Shown here: in pieces, positions 16,461 to 25,777 of the stretch
Layout: each line of letters opens with the position of its first letter
Numbering within the stretch: position 1 is the first letter of the stretch
Source: Chloroflexota bacterium
Lineage (GTDB): Bacteria > Chloroflexota > UBA11872 > VXNJ01
NCBI GenBank assembly: GCA_026707405.1
Contig: JAPOWW010000011.1
Coordinates: 1 to 64,000, forward strand
Direction of reading: 5' to 3'
Length of the DNA stretch: 64,000 nt
Notes under the pieces: generated by a model
What the model saw: the letters and a program-made list of their open reading frames with translations, nothing else
What the model was told of the DNA's origin: nothing
The model's database searches: none
Program-made: the position numbers and the translations under genes

Positions 16461-17741
16461 ATGACGACCGTCGTCAGTTCCGAGACTAGTCACTCGACTG
16501 AACAAAACCCCTTCGACGCCGCTCTCTATCAATTCGACACCGCCGCCGAACGTCTCCGCCTGGATGACCGGCTGCGTTCCATGCTCCGAAAGCCCCGGCG
16601 GGAGCTCACCGTGAACTTCCCGGTCGAGATGGACGACGGCACCGTCAGCATGTTCAGGGGCTATCGCGTTCAGCACAACGTGCACCGGGGGCCGGCCAAG
16701 GGTGGGATTAGATACAGCTCGTCGGTGTCGCTGGATGAAGTGCGGGCGCTGGCGATGTTGATGACGTGGAAGTGCGCTGTTGTGGACCTTCCATTCGGAG
16801 GTGCCAAGGGCGGCGTTCAGGTGGAGCCGCGAGCACTCTCACGCAGGGAACTGGAAAATCTGACGAGGCGATATGCAACTGAAATCGCGGTGTTGATTGG
16901 ACCGGAAAGCGACATCCCCGCTCCCGACATGGGCACCAACTCGCAGGTGATGGCGTGGATCATGGACACCATCAGCATGCATCACGGATATTCGATTCCG
17001 GCCGTGGTAACTGGAAAGCCCGTTAGCATCGGCGGCTCGCGCGGGCGCTTGACGGCAACTTCCGCGGGACTGGTCCGCGTGATCGTCGAGGCTGCCGCGA
17101 AGCTGGGAATCAACCTGGAGGGAGCCACCGTGGCCGTCCAGGGTGCTGGCAACGTGGGCATGGGAGCTATCGAGTTCCTTACTGAAGTCGGTGCCCGCGT
17201 GGTGGCGGTCAGCGACCGGTCGGGGGGTGCGTTTAACAGCCGTGGATTGGACGCCGATAGAGTGCGAGCTGCCGTCGGGGAACTCATGCCTTTGGGAGAC
17301 ATGCCCGGCGTGGATGCAATTACCAACTCGGAGTTGCTCACGCTGGACGTCGACATACTCGTCCCCGCTGCTATAGAAGGACAGATAACCAGCCGCAACG
17401 CCGGGTCGGTTAGGGCAAAGCTGGTCGCCGAGGGCGCCAACGGCCCCGTCACGCCACGTGGTGAAGAGATTCTGCTCGACGCCGGGAGCGTCATTGCGCC
17501 GGATATTCTGGCCAATGCCGGAGGCGTTGGCGTGTCGTACTTCGAGTGGGTGCAGGACTTGCAGGGGTTCTTTTGGACCCACAGTCAGATCAGCGAGCGG
17601 CTGGCAAGTATGATGCGAAGGGCGTTCGGCGAGGTTTGGGACCTGCATATTCAGGAAGATTGTGACCTGCGGACGGCCGCTTACATGCTGGCGATCGGTA
17701 GGGTAGCGGAGGCTGCGAGTGTTCGGGGACTCTACCCCTAG
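16461..17741 (+). CDS. Glutamate dehydrogenase (Glu/Leu/Phe/Val dehydrogenase family)
   Basis: A 426-residue NAD(P)-dependent glutamate dehydrogenase that interconverts glutamate and 2-oxoglutarate plus ammonia. The substrate-binding lysines sit in VHRGPAKGGIRY and MTWKCAVVDLPFGGAKGG, the catalytic Asp in DIPAPDMGTNSQVMAW. The Rossmann motif is VAVQGAGNVGMGAIEFL, and the C-terminal ILANAGGVGVSYFEWVQD segment is intact. Length fits the hexameric small type. It starts at ATG 16461 with an excellent ribosome site. It is preceded by gatCAB and followed by fur, neither obviously in the same operon. Confidence 0.93.
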   Translation: MTTVVSSETSHSTEQNPFDAALYQFDTAAERLRLDDRLRSMLRKPRRELTVNFPVEMDDGTVSMFRGYRVQHNVHRGPAKGGIRYSSSVSLDEVRALAMLMTWKCAVVDLPFGGAKGGVQVEPRALSRRELENLTRRYATEIAVLIGPESDIPAPDMGTNSQVMAWIMDTISMHHGYSIPAVVTGKPVSIGGSRGRLTATSAGLVRVIVEAAAKLGINLEGATVAVQGAGNVGMGAIEFLTEVGARVVAVSDRSGGAFNSRGLDADRVRAAVGELMPLGDMPGVDAITNSELLTLDVDILVPAAIEGQITSRNAGSVRAKLVAEGANGPVTPRGEEILLDAGSVIAPDILANAGGVGVSYFEWVQDLQGFFWTHSQISERLASMMRRAFGEVWDLHIQEDCDLRTAAYMLAIGRVAEAASVRGLYP

Positions 17742-17843
17742 CCGCAAGTCGATGACCGAGGGAGGAGTTCCCGGTTTATGCTAGGGGCGGACGCGTGGAG
17801 GCGCGTTACGATCTAAGCGGCAGGCTAATGTGAAAGGACTGAC

Positions 17844-18287
17844 TTGAGCTCCGAAACCAAGACCGGAGGCGTGCTCAGGGCCCTCCTAGAATCAGGCGTA
17901 CGGATAACCGCGCAGCGTAAGCTCGTGGCTTCGATAATGGATGAGGAGCGGTCCCATCCCGACGCGGATGAGATATACCGTCGAGCGCGAACGATCGATC
18001 CCAGAATCAGTCTGTCAACTGTGTATCGAACCCTGGCGCTGCTGAAGTCGGCGGGGCTCGTTCAGGATCATCGATTCGACGAGGAGCATGCGCATTTCGA
18101 GCCGGTCGTCGACAAGCCGGGGCACCAGCACATCATTTGCCGGGGTTGCGGCGACATCATGGAATTCCAGCTCAACTTGGATGCTGCGCAGCGCGCGGCC
18201 GTCGAGGATGCCACCGGATTCCGGTTTGTTTCCGAGCGAATCGAAGTCATGGGGGTCTGCGAACGCTGCCGAAATGAAGATTCGTAG
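17844..18287 (+). CDS. Fur family transcriptional regulator
   Basis: A 147-residue metal-dependent repressor. The N-terminal winged helix (GVRITAQRKLVASIM, SLSTVYRTLALLKSAGLV) is followed by the dimerisation and metal-binding domain with HAHFEP and GHQHIICRGCGDIMEF. Two CxxC pairs (CRGC and CERC near the C-terminus) can bind structural zinc. It could be Fur, Zur or PerR; the sequence alone does not decide. Start is TTG 17844, preceded by AAAGGA. A glutamate dehydrogenase lies upstream and an unknown small gene downstream, so its regulon is not evident from context. Confidence 0.9.
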   Translation: MSSETKTGGVLRALLESGVRITAQRKLVASIMDEERSHPDADEIYRRARTIDPRISLSTVYRTLALLKSAGLVQDHRFDEEHAHFEPVVDKPGHQHIICRGCGDIMEFQLNLDAAQRAAVEDATGFRFVSERIEVMGVCERCRNEDS

Positions 18288-18483
18288 CGCGGAAGCGACC
18301 TGAGTGGCCATGAGGTGGAGATCTTCGAACGCCAGTAACCGTCTAGACAGTTTTGGCATTCGCAGTGATAGAATCGCCGTTACCCTGTGAGAACGGTCGT
18401 GTCGAGTATCATTGGTTTGGGCGACCAACTCAGGTTGGTGGAAATGCTCACAACGCCGTGACAAGTTTCGAAAGGACGGTCAG

Positions 18484-18813
18484 TTGACCCGAAAGAGACC
18501 GCGCGGCACTTATGGCGGACGTAATGAGGTGCGCCGGATCGCGCAGCGCATTGCGGGCGAGCTGACCAGCACCTGGCCGGGTTCCAGGGTGACGGTCGAC
18601 CTGGACAAAGTCGACGAAGAGGACGCCTATTTGTGGATCGCTCCCGCCGATCCCACGTCTTCCGAGAAGATGGCGTTTATGGCGCTGGAGCTAGTGAACT
18701 CGCTGGCGGCGCGTCACGGCTTCTGGATCGTGCCTAGGATTTTGAACGGCGATGCGGCTTGGGACGCGACGCCTAGGCTCAGAGTCTCGTCAAGCGTAAT
18801 TAGTCACCGCTAG
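18484..18813 (+). CDS. Small conserved-looking protein of unknown function
   Basis: A 109-residue soluble, basic protein that I do not recognise. It starts TRKRPRGTYGGRNEVRR, then has an amphipathic pattern (IAQRIAGELTSTWPG, VTVDLDKVDEEDAYLWI) suggesting an alpha/beta domain, and ends in a polar tail. There are no transmembrane segments or metal-binding cysteines. TTG 18484 follows AAAGGACGG at 18471-18479 with 7 bases from AAAGGA, a very good ribosome site, which supports a real gene. It follows fur by about 200 bp and faces an MFS gene. Confidence 0.6.
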   Translation: MTRKRPRGTYGGRNEVRRIAQRIAGELTSTWPGSRVTVDLDKVDEEDAYLWIAPADPTSSEKMAFMALELVNSLAARHGFWIVPRILNGDAAWDATPRLRVSSSVISHR

Positions 18814-18961
18814 CTAATAGGGCGTCCCGCCAGAACTCATTAGCAAGGCTCGAAACTAGCCATCCTGGCTTTGCGCCTCCCCAACACGTGTTAATTCCAC
18901 TCGCCCGCGAGAGAACATGTTTCACCACGGCGACCGGCAAATCCTCGTCATTACGCATAAC

Positions 18962-20389
18962 TCAACATTGCAGCCGCCGAACGTTGGGGAGGCCGGCTAT
19001 GGCGAGAGCGACCAGACACAAACCAACGGCGCCCGAAACCGTCAAAGCGGTCGGCGCGCCGGCGGCGGTGGCGATTGCTCCGAGCGGAACGGTGCCGACC
19101 GGCATCGTTCCCCAAATCACCAGTTGAAGCGAGCTCATACGCCCTCGGAATTCATCTGGAACGATTAGCTGGGTGATGGCCGAGCTGGTGGCAATTATCA
19201 AGCCCCCTCCCATTCCGGCGAGCATAAGACAAGCCAACGACAGCCAAAGGGTGTTGGACAGCGAGAAGAAGAGCACTCCCGTCGAAGTCGTCAGGCCGCT
19301 CGCCAGCAGTACGAGGCCGCGTCTTCGAAAGCCCGAAGCCGCAGCGGCTATGAAAGCGCCCACGACTCCCCCGATTCCGTTGGCCGCCATCAGCATTCCC
19401 AAGCCCGCCGCGCCGATCTTCAGGACGTCGCTGGCGATGGCGGGCAGAAACTGCGCATAGGGATAGATGAACGCCGCGTAGAGGAGTCCTACGAGGTAGA
19501 CGCCGCGAAGTCGGGGGTCGCGGATCGCCATGAGAGCTCCGCTTCGCAGATTCTGGAGGAAGCTCTCCGATGATCGTGGACGCCTGACCGGGGTGGTGGG
19601 AACGCGGCGGAAGTTGAATAGCGCCCAAATGAACGTTGCGGCTTGAAACAGGTAGGAGGCTCCAGCTCCGACCGCGGCTATCAGCATTCCGGCGATCTGC
19701 GGTCCCAGGATTCGGGACCCGCCGGAGGTTGTCGCATGGAGCGCGGTGGCGTTAGCCAGATAGGCCTTCGGAACGACCAGGGCGGTCAGGCCGTAGCGGG
19801 AAGGAACGCTGGCGGCGATCACGATTCCCATTATCCCGGCAGAGGCGAGAAGGTGCCAGGGGCGAATCAGATCGCTGAAGACGAGCGTGGCCATCAAGAA
19901 CGCGAGGGTGGCTGCGAAGCCTTGAGTGGCAATCAGCATTCGCTTTCTGTCGATCCTGTCGGCAAGGACCCCGGCGAGCGGCGAGAGAAGGAGCATCGGC
20001 ACAGACCTGCAGACTGCCGCCATGCTCAGGAACAACGGCGACCGGGTTAGCTCGTAGATGAGCCAGCCCTCGATGGTCATCTGCATCCAAAACGCCGCCG
20101 AAACGCCCACGCTGCCTTGCAGCATCGTACGAAAGCCCGACACCTGAATCGCAGGGAACATTTCGAGCGCCCGGCGGCGCAACCCGGCTGATAACGCAGA
20201 TCGGCGGGTGCTGACCGCACGCACCCGGCTCGCACCTGAGGGGCCGGTGGCGGCCGCCAAAGACTCCCCGGCGCGGGACGCGCGGGCGGATTTTCCGGCG
20301 GGAGTACCTATGGAGCGCCTTTCGATCGAAGCGTCTGGCGGCTTGTCGCGAGACCTATGTATGGTCGGGATTTGGGATAAGGCTGTCAA
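18962..20389 (-). CDS. MFS transporter (exporter-like, MFS_3 type)
   Basis: A membrane transporter with 12 predicted helices, of the enterobactin-exporter-like MFS_3 type (EntS-like). Motif A is seen as GVLADRIDRKRMLIATQG, and the second half has VVGAFIAAAAS and DEFRGRMSSLQLVIWG. The N-terminal 75 residues are Arg/Ala/Ser-rich and look unstructured; the real start may be ATG for the Met before FPAIQVSGFRTM at about residue 76. Members export drugs or siderophores. The nearby Fur-type regulator would fit an iron-related role, but this is only suggestive. Confidence 0.82.
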   Translation of the reverse strand: MTALSQIPTIHRSRDKPPDASIERRSIGTPAGKSARASRAGESLAAATGPSGASRVRAVSTRRSALSAGLRRRALEMFPAIQVSGFRTMLQGSVGVSAAFWMQMTIEGWLIYELTRSPLFLSMAAVCRSVPMLLLSPLAGVLADRIDRKRMLIATQGFAATLAFLMATLVFSDLIRPWHLLASAGIMGIVIAASVPSRYGLTALVVPKAYLANATALHATTSGGSRILGPQIAGMLIAAVGAGASYLFQAATFIWALFNFRRVPTTPVRRPRSSESFLQNLRSGALMAIRDPRLRGVYLVGLLYAAFIYPYAQFLPAIASDVLKIGAAGLGMLMAANGIGGVVGAFIAAAASGFRRRGLVLLASGLTTSTGVLFFSLSNTLWLSLACLMLAGMGGGLIIATSSAITQLIVPDEFRGRMSSLQLVIWGTMPVGTVPLGAIATAAGAPTALTVSGAVGLCLVALAIAGLPNVRRLQC

Positions 20390-20567
20390 ACGCCTGCGAG
20401 CTGAATGCGACTCGCAAGCTTAGCTGCAGCCGCGCTTCAAACTTGCGGCGACACAGCATCTTCCGCCTAGTCGAATTGAACAATACGGGCCATTTGCCGA
20501 CCAATGCGCTGTGGACGGCTATCGTTGTTAAGAGATTCCAATTTACAACCTCACTGGAGGAAATGAG

Positions 20568-21347
20568 ATGGCCGACTTGACGGGCCGGAGCGCTCTGATT
20601 ACTGGTGCTGGACGCGGGATCGGTCGCGCCATTGCCATCCGGCTGGCGGAGGATGGCGCCGATCTGGTCATAAACGATCTCGACCCGGCTCCGGCCGAAG
20701 AGACTGCCGCCGAGGTTCGCAAGCGGGGCGTGAGGGCCGTCGTCAACTATGCCGACGTAACCGACGAGGCTGCGGTTGCGGCGATGGTCGAACTGGCGGT
20801 AGCGGAGTTCGGCAAACTGGACATAATGATCGCCAACGCGGGCATTCATAAAGTTATGAAGATTCTCGATGCCTCTATTGAGGACTTTGACAGAATCATG
20901 CGAGTGAACGTTCGCGGCGTGTTCTTGTGCGGCCGTGAGGCTGCGAGGCACATGGTCCAGAAAGGATCGGGCAAGATCATCAACGCGGCATCCGTGTCGG
21001 GGCACCGCGGCGGCTCGTTTCAGAGCGCTTACGCCGCCAGCAAGTTTGCGGTCGTCGGGCTTACTCAGGCGTTCGCCCGTGAGCTTGCCCCCCACGGAAT
21101 AACGGTCAATGCCTACTGTCCGGGAATCGTCGATACTCGCATGTGGGCCGGAATCGACGTTGAAATGTCCGAGGTCCTCGGCGGTCCAACGGGCACCGCA
21201 CTCGAGCAGGCGCTCGCCACCGTTGCGCTGGGTCGGCAAGAGACTCCCGAGGACATCGTCGGCCTCGTGAGCTATCTGGCATCATCCGATTCCGACTATA
21301 TGACCGGGCAGTCGATCAATATATGTGGTGGAATTCACATGTACTAG
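20568..21347 (+). CDS. Short-chain dehydrogenase/reductase (SDR)
   Basis: A 259-residue classical SDR oxidoreductase using NAD(P). The cofactor motif is TGAGRGIGRAIAIRL, the ANAGI motif follows, the catalytic Ser is in INAASVSGHRGG and the Tyr-Lys pair in AYAASKFAVVG. The C-terminus TGQSINICGGIHM is close to that of butanediol or sugar dehydrogenases. The start is ATG 20568 after GGAGG. It is strikingly similar to the SDR at 57465 in this window (same length, same C-terminal CGGI motif), so the two are paralogs. Substrate is unknown. It lies upstream of the pentose phosphate genes but 165 bp away. Confidence 0.9.
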   Translation: MADLTGRSALITGAGRGIGRAIAIRLAEDGADLVINDLDPAPAEETAAEVRKRGVRAVVNYADVTDEAAVAAMVELAVAEFGKLDIMIANAGIHKVMKILDASIEDFDRIMRVNVRGVFLCGREAARHMVQKGSGKIINAASVSGHRGGSFQSAYAASKFAVVGLTQAFARELAPHGITVNAYCPGIVDTRMWAGIDVEMSEVLGGPTGTALEQALATVALGRQETPEDIVGLVSYLASSDSDYMTGQSINICGGIHMY

Positions 21348-21512
21348 AGCGTTGATCGGCTTCGCCAAACCGAAAGACGCAATGGATGCGGGAAGAGAGG
21401 TTGGGCGCGCTGGACCCCGTAAAGGGTTTACGATGATGGTGATAATCATGGAGGTCTTGGTTGCCACCACCGAGTACGGGCGGAGATCGCGTTGAAATGC
21501 CGGTGACGCATA

Positions 21513-21983
21513 GTGGGTGATTCACAGGCCGGCGGCTCTAAGCTGCGCATTGCGATAGGCGGAGACCACCACGGTTTCGATTACAAGAACATGTTCCTCC
21601 GGTCTCTTGGGGAACGAGGCTTCGAGGTTATCGACGCGGGGCCGTATAAGTTTGACCCCGCCGATGACTATCCGGACTTCGCGGTTGTCGTGGGCAAAGC
21701 CATCCAGGAAGGCACGGCGGATCGGGGCATCCTCATTTGCGGCAGCGGCGTTGGCGCCAGCATCGCAGCGTCCAAGCTGCGGGGCGTGCGGGCCTCTGTC
21801 TGCCACGACATTTACTCGGCGCATCAGGGAGTCGAGCATGATGATATGAACGTGCTTTGCCTCGGATCGAAGATCGTAGGAACGGAGTTGGCCCGCGAGC
21901 TGGTCGACGCCTTCCTGAAGGCTTCGTTTACGGGCGAGGAGCGTTTCGTGCGCCGGTTGAGCAAGGTCGCCGATCTCGAATGA
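21513..21983 (+). CDS. rpiB: RpiB-family sugar isomerase (ribose-5-phosphate isomerase B type)
   Basis: A 156-residue RpiB/LacAB family isomerase converting ribulose-5-phosphate and ribose-5-phosphate. RIAIGGDHHGFDYKN, DYPDFAVVVGKAI, the catalytic Cys in LICGSGVGASIAASK, VCHDIYSAHQGVEHDDMNV and CLGSKIVG are all typical. The GTG start at 21513 has no strong ribosome site; alternatives in frame are not obvious. It is the first gene of the pentose phosphate cluster and its context supports the ribose-5-phosphate role rather than galactose-6-phosphate isomerase. Confidence 0.9.
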   Translation: MGDSQAGGSKLRIAIGGDHHGFDYKNMFLRSLGERGFEVIDAGPYKFDPADDYPDFAVVVGKAIQEGTADRGILICGSGVGASIAASKLRGVRASVCHDIYSAHQGVEHDDMNVLCLGSKIVGTELARELVDAFLKASFTGEERFVRRLSKVADLE

Positions 21984-22041
21984 CAGCCCGACCGCTAGCA
22001 GTGGTGATATTCCTCTAACCGGTTTGAAAGGAGCTAGGACA

Positions 22042-23169
22042 ATGTCGACTACCCCCATTCATAAGCTTGGAAGCCTGGGGCAATCGGTCTGGATAGACCA
22101 GATAAGCCGGGGGATGATTACCTCGAGTGAGCTGGAGCGGCTCCGGGACGCGGGCGTTACCGGTCTCACTTCCAACCCCACCATATTCCAGAAAGCCATC
22201 GATGCGAGCTCCGACTATGACGATGACCTCACTGCGCTCGCTGATCGTGGGTTGAGCGCAGAGGCGGTTTTCGAGTCGGTCGCGCTGGACGACATTCGGG
22301 CGGCTTGCGACCTCATGCGGCCTGTCTATGACGCCGCAGGCGGTGCTGACGGATTCGTTAGCTTCGAGGTCTCACCCCACCTGGCGCACATGACGGCCGA
22401 GACCATTGGTGAAGCCAGGCGTCTTTGGGACCTTATCGACCGTCCCAATGTGATGATCAAGGTGCCGGGGACGCCGGAAGGCGTGCCGGCGTTTCGGTCG
22501 CTCGTGGCTGAAGGACTGAACATCAACGTCACTCTGCTGTTCGCGGTAGACGCATACGTAGACGTGGCCAACGCCTATATCGACGGTTTGGAAGCCTACG
22601 ACAAGTCCGGTGGAGACGTCGGCTCGGTGGCCTCGGTGGCGTCTTTCTTCGTGAGCCGGGTTGACACGTCGGCTGACACGGCTCTGCAAAGTCTTATAGA
22701 TGGCGGCCAGACCGGTCTGGCCGACTTGCTTGGACAAGCAGCAGTAGCCAACGCGAGGATCGCCTATTCTCGCTACTTGGATATTTTCGGTGGCTCCCGC
22801 TTCCAGGCCCTAAGAGCCAAGGGCGCGAAAGAACAGCGCTGCCTGTGGGCCAGCACCAGCACCAAGAACCCGGCTTACAGCGACGTTCTCTACGTTCAGG
22901 AGCTGATTGCTCCCAATACCGTCAACACCATGCCCCTGGACACCATCGAAGCGTGGAATGACCACGGCGACACAAGGCTGACTCTGGAAGAGGGTCTGGA
23001 TGGTGCGCCGGAAATAATCCACCGCATCGAGTCGGCGGGGATTTCGTTCAAGGAAATCACCGACCAGCTCACGATCGACGGCGTCAAGGCGTTTGCCGAT
23101 TCATACGACCTGCTGCTGTCTGACGTGGGTAAGAAGAGCGCCCGGCTGACAGCTGCGGCAGCTTCATAG
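22042..23169 (+). CDS. tal: Transaldolase
   Basis: A 375-residue transaldolase moving a dihydroxyacetone unit between sedoheptulose-7-phosphate and glyceraldehyde-3-phosphate. The TSNPTIFQKAI motif, NVMIKVPGTPEG with the Schiff-base lysine, INVTLLFAVDAY, and LWASTSTKNPAYSD are intact. The length is that of the long Tal form usual in actinobacteria and Chloroflexota. ATG 22042 is preceded by AAAGGAG at 8 bases; an upstream ATG at 22024 overlaps that site. pgi follows after 1 bp. In some bacteria tal and pgi are fused, which agrees with this tight arrangement. Confidence 0.94.
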   Translation: MSTTPIHKLGSLGQSVWIDQISRGMITSSELERLRDAGVTGLTSNPTIFQKAIDASSDYDDDLTALADRGLSAEAVFESVALDDIRAACDLMRPVYDAAGGADGFVSFEVSPHLAHMTAETIGEARRLWDLIDRPNVMIKVPGTPEGVPAFRSLVAEGLNINVTLLFAVDAYVDVANAYIDGLEAYDKSGGDVGSVASVASFFVSRVDTSADTALQSLIDGGQTGLADLLGQAAVANARIAYSRYLDIFGGSRFQALRAKGAKEQRCLWASTSTKNPAYSDVLYVQELIAPNTVNTMPLDTIEAWNDHGDTRLTLEEGLDGAPEIIHRIESAGISFKEITDQLTIDGVKAFADSYDLLLSDVGKKSARLTAAAAS

Positions 23170-23170
23170 C

Positions 23171-24784
23171 TTGTCTCAAAATGGGTTAGCTCCTCCGATT
23201 AGGCGGGCGCTCGACCGGCTTTCCAGCGACCTAATCGTCTCGCGCATCTGGGACAAGGACCCGACAGTATGGCGCGACGATGGCGAGGATCAGAGCGAGT
23301 TTGTCGACAGGCTCGGCTGGCTTGACGCGCCATCGGAAATGCTTGGTGAGGCGGACGCCATTGCCGCATTTGCCGACCAAGTCCGCGACGACGGAATCCG
23401 GCACGTCGTGGTGCTGGGCATGGGCGGCAGCAGCCTCTGCCCCGAGGTCCTTAGGGCCAGCTTTGGCAGCGCTCCAGGTTTTCCCGAGTTGGTGGTTTTG
23501 GATTCGACCGTGCCCGCGACTGTCGAGCGCGTTGCGCGCGCCATAGACCCCGCGCGGACCTTGTTCATCGTGTCCAGCAAGTCGGGCACCACCACCGAAC
23601 CATTGAGCTTTCTCCACTACTTTCACGAGGTCGTTGCTGGCACGGTGGTGGCGGATGTCGGCGCCAGCTTTGCGGCTATCACTGATCCCGGGACGCCGTT
23701 AGAGAGTCTCGCCGGCGAGATGGGATTCCGGCATGTCTTCCGCGCCGCTGCGGACGTCGGAGGCAGGTATTCGGCCTTGACTGACTTCGGCATAGTGCCC
23801 GCGGCGCTGATCGGTCTTGATATACGGAAGCTGCTGAAGCGTGGCGAGTCGATGGCGGGAGAATGCGCACCGGACGTGGCGATTGATGAGAACCCCGGGA
23901 CGTTGCTGGGCGCGGCGCTTGGGGGGTGGTACGGAGAGGGCCGCGACAAGTTGACCTTCATTACATCCCCCGCGCTCGAACGCTTTGGACTGTGGGCCGA
24001 GCAGCTCATTGCCGAGAGCACTGGAAAGGACGGCCGGGGAATACTGCCCATAGCCATGGAGCCGATGGCTGGCGCGGAGTCGTACGGGGATGATCGCCTG
24101 TTCGCATATCTTCGCTTGGATGGCGATGACAACGCGGCTACCGACGTGCATATGGCCGAGCTCGAATCGGTGGGCCATCCGGTCTTGAGAGAGAATCTGG
24201 CGGACCTCTACGACCTCGGAGCGTCGTTCTATCGCTGGGAGTTCGCGACGGCCGTAGCGGGGATGCTGCTGGGCATCCATCCTTTCAACCAGCCGAACGT
24301 TCAGGGCAGCAAAGACAGTACCGTCCTCCTTCTCAGCGAATATGAATCGACGGGCCGGCTCCCCGATCTGAAATCCGGTCACACACTCGGCAGCTTGGTA
24401 GATGAGGCGAATGCTGGCGATTACGTCGCGATCATGGTCTATCTGGACGAGTCGTCGGAAATGGATGCGGCGGTCGCGGGATTGCGGCGAGCGCTCCTAG
24501 AACGCCATCGCCTGCCCAGCACTCTCGGCTATGGACCGAGATTTCTCCACTCCACCGGCCAGCTACACAAGGGTGGCAAACAAAATGGGCTATTCCTGCA
24601 AATAGTCGGGGCCGATTATGAGAGTGTGCCGATTCCGGGAGAGTCCTACGGATTCGACGTTCTCGTCGCGGCTCAGTCCGCCGGCGACTTTCAGGTTCTG
24701 AATCACCGGGGATTGCGGGTCGCCCGGGTGGAGTTGTCGGGCGACTATCCGGCGCGGTTGCTCAGCTTGTCGGAAGGGATTTAG
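23171..24784 (+). CDS. pgi: Glucose-6-phosphate isomerase
   Basis: A 537-residue phosphoglucose isomerase. VVVLGMGGSSLCPEVLR, the phosphate-binding FIVSSKSGTTTEPLSF loop, and IHPFNQPNVQGSKD near the active site are visible. The C-terminal part (GYGPRFLHSTGQLHKGG) contains the conserved His and Lys region. The family is divergent from enteric Pgi and resembles the isomerase half of transaldolase-isomerase fusions. It starts at TTG 23171, 1 bp after the tal stop, so translation is coupled. It links glycolysis to the oxidative pentose phosphate enzymes encoded downstream. Confidence 0.93.
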   Translation: MSQNGLAPPIRRALDRLSSDLIVSRIWDKDPTVWRDDGEDQSEFVDRLGWLDAPSEMLGEADAIAAFADQVRDDGIRHVVVLGMGGSSLCPEVLRASFGSAPGFPELVVLDSTVPATVERVARAIDPARTLFIVSSKSGTTTEPLSFLHYFHEVVAGTVVADVGASFAAITDPGTPLESLAGEMGFRHVFRAAADVGGRYSALTDFGIVPAALIGLDIRKLLKRGESMAGECAPDVAIDENPGTLLGAALGGWYGEGRDKLTFITSPALERFGLWAEQLIAESTGKDGRGILPIAMEPMAGAESYGDDRLFAYLRLDGDDNAATDVHMAELESVGHPVLRENLADLYDLGASFYRWEFATAVAGMLLGIHPFNQPNVQGSKDSTVLLLSEYESTGRLPDLKSGHTLGSLVDEANAGDYVAIMVYLDESSEMDAAVAGLRRALLERHRLPSTLGYGPRFLHSTGQLHKGGKQNGLFLQIVGADYESVPIPGESYGFDVLVAAQSAGDFQVLNHRGLRVARVELSGDYPARLLSLSEGI

Positions 24785-24862
24785 CCTCGAAGCTGCCGAA
24801 TCGGATTGGAGCAGCTTCACCGGGTGCGTGATATTTGAACGGCTAGTGGGAGGTCTTGCGAC

Positions 24863-25777
24863 TTGAACATTGGTATTTACGGACTGGGCCGCATGGGCGC
24901 GAACATGGCGAGACGCCTTATCCGCGGCGGGATCGAAGTGGTGGTTTCCAATCGTAGTCCCGGGCCGATCGCGGAGCTTGCCGGGGAAGGCGCCGTCGGG
25001 GCGTCTTCGATCGAAGACCTGGTCGGCAAACTCGATTCGCCCCGCACGGTCTGGTTGATGGTGCCCGCTGGCGCGGTGACCGACGCTGCTCTCGACTCTG
25101 TGACTCCGTTGCTGGAAACCGGGGACATCGTCATCGATGGCGGTAACTCCAACTACAAGGACAGCATAAGGAGAGGCGAGGCTCTGTCATCGCAGGGGCT
25201 CCGTTTCCTGGACGTAGGGACGAGCGGTGGCATCTGGGGGCTGGAACGCGGATACAGCATGATGATCGGTGGCGACCGGAGCGCTTTCGATCATATCGAG
25301 CAGGTCTTTCAGACGCTGGCGCCGGGTGCGGACCGCGGATACGGCTACGTTGGGCCGACCGGAGCCGGCCACTTCACCAAAATGGTCCACAACGGCATCG
25401 AGTACGGCATGATGCAGGCCATGGCCGAAGGCTTCGAGATAATGCACAAGAAGACGGACCTCGGTCTCGACCTGGCCGCCGTGGGTAGGATATGGCAGCA
25501 CGGCAGCGTGGTTTCGTCATGGCTGCTAGACCTCGCGGTCGCCGCGCTTGACGACGACCACGATCTCAGCGGGCTGGAAGCCTATGTCGAGGACTCTGGA
25601 GAGGGGCGCTGGACCGTGTTGGAGGCGGTTGATCTGGATAGCGCCGCTCCCGTGATTACTCTCTCGCTATTGCGCCGATTCCGGTCGCGAGATCCTTCGC
25701 CCTTCTCGGACCGTATGCTCGCGGCCTTGCGCAATCAGTTCGGCGGTCACGCCGTTAAGACGAGAAAGCAGGACTGA
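24863..25777 (+). CDS. gnd: 6-phosphogluconate dehydrogenase, decarboxylating (short form)
   Basis: A 304-residue enzyme of the short type (about 300 residues rather than 470), which oxidatively decarboxylates 6-phosphogluconate to ribulose-5-phosphate. [17 protein letters not shown] is the Rossmann motif; [32 protein letters not shown] and [20 protein letters not shown] hold the substrate and catalytic lysine. TTG 24863 is preceded by GGGAGG at 9 bases. The stop overlaps the zwf start by 1 bp (TGATG). The short form can prefer NAD or NADP; that cannot be read here. Confidence 0.93.
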   Translation: MNIGIYGLGRMGANMARRLIRGGIEVVVSNRSPGPIAELAGEGAVGASSIEDLVGKLDSPRTVWLMVPAGAVTDAALDSVTPLLETGDIVIDGGNSNYKDSIRRGEALSSQGLRFLDVGTSGGIWGLERGYSMMIGGDRSAFDHIEQVFQTLAPGADRGYGYVGPTGAGHFTKMVHNGIEYGMMQAMAEGFEIMHKKTDLGLDLAAVGRIWQHGSVVSSWLLDLAVAALDDDHDLSGLEAYVEDSGEGRWTVLEAVDLDSAAPVITLSLLRRFRSRDPSPFSDRMLAALRNQFGGHAVKTRKQD

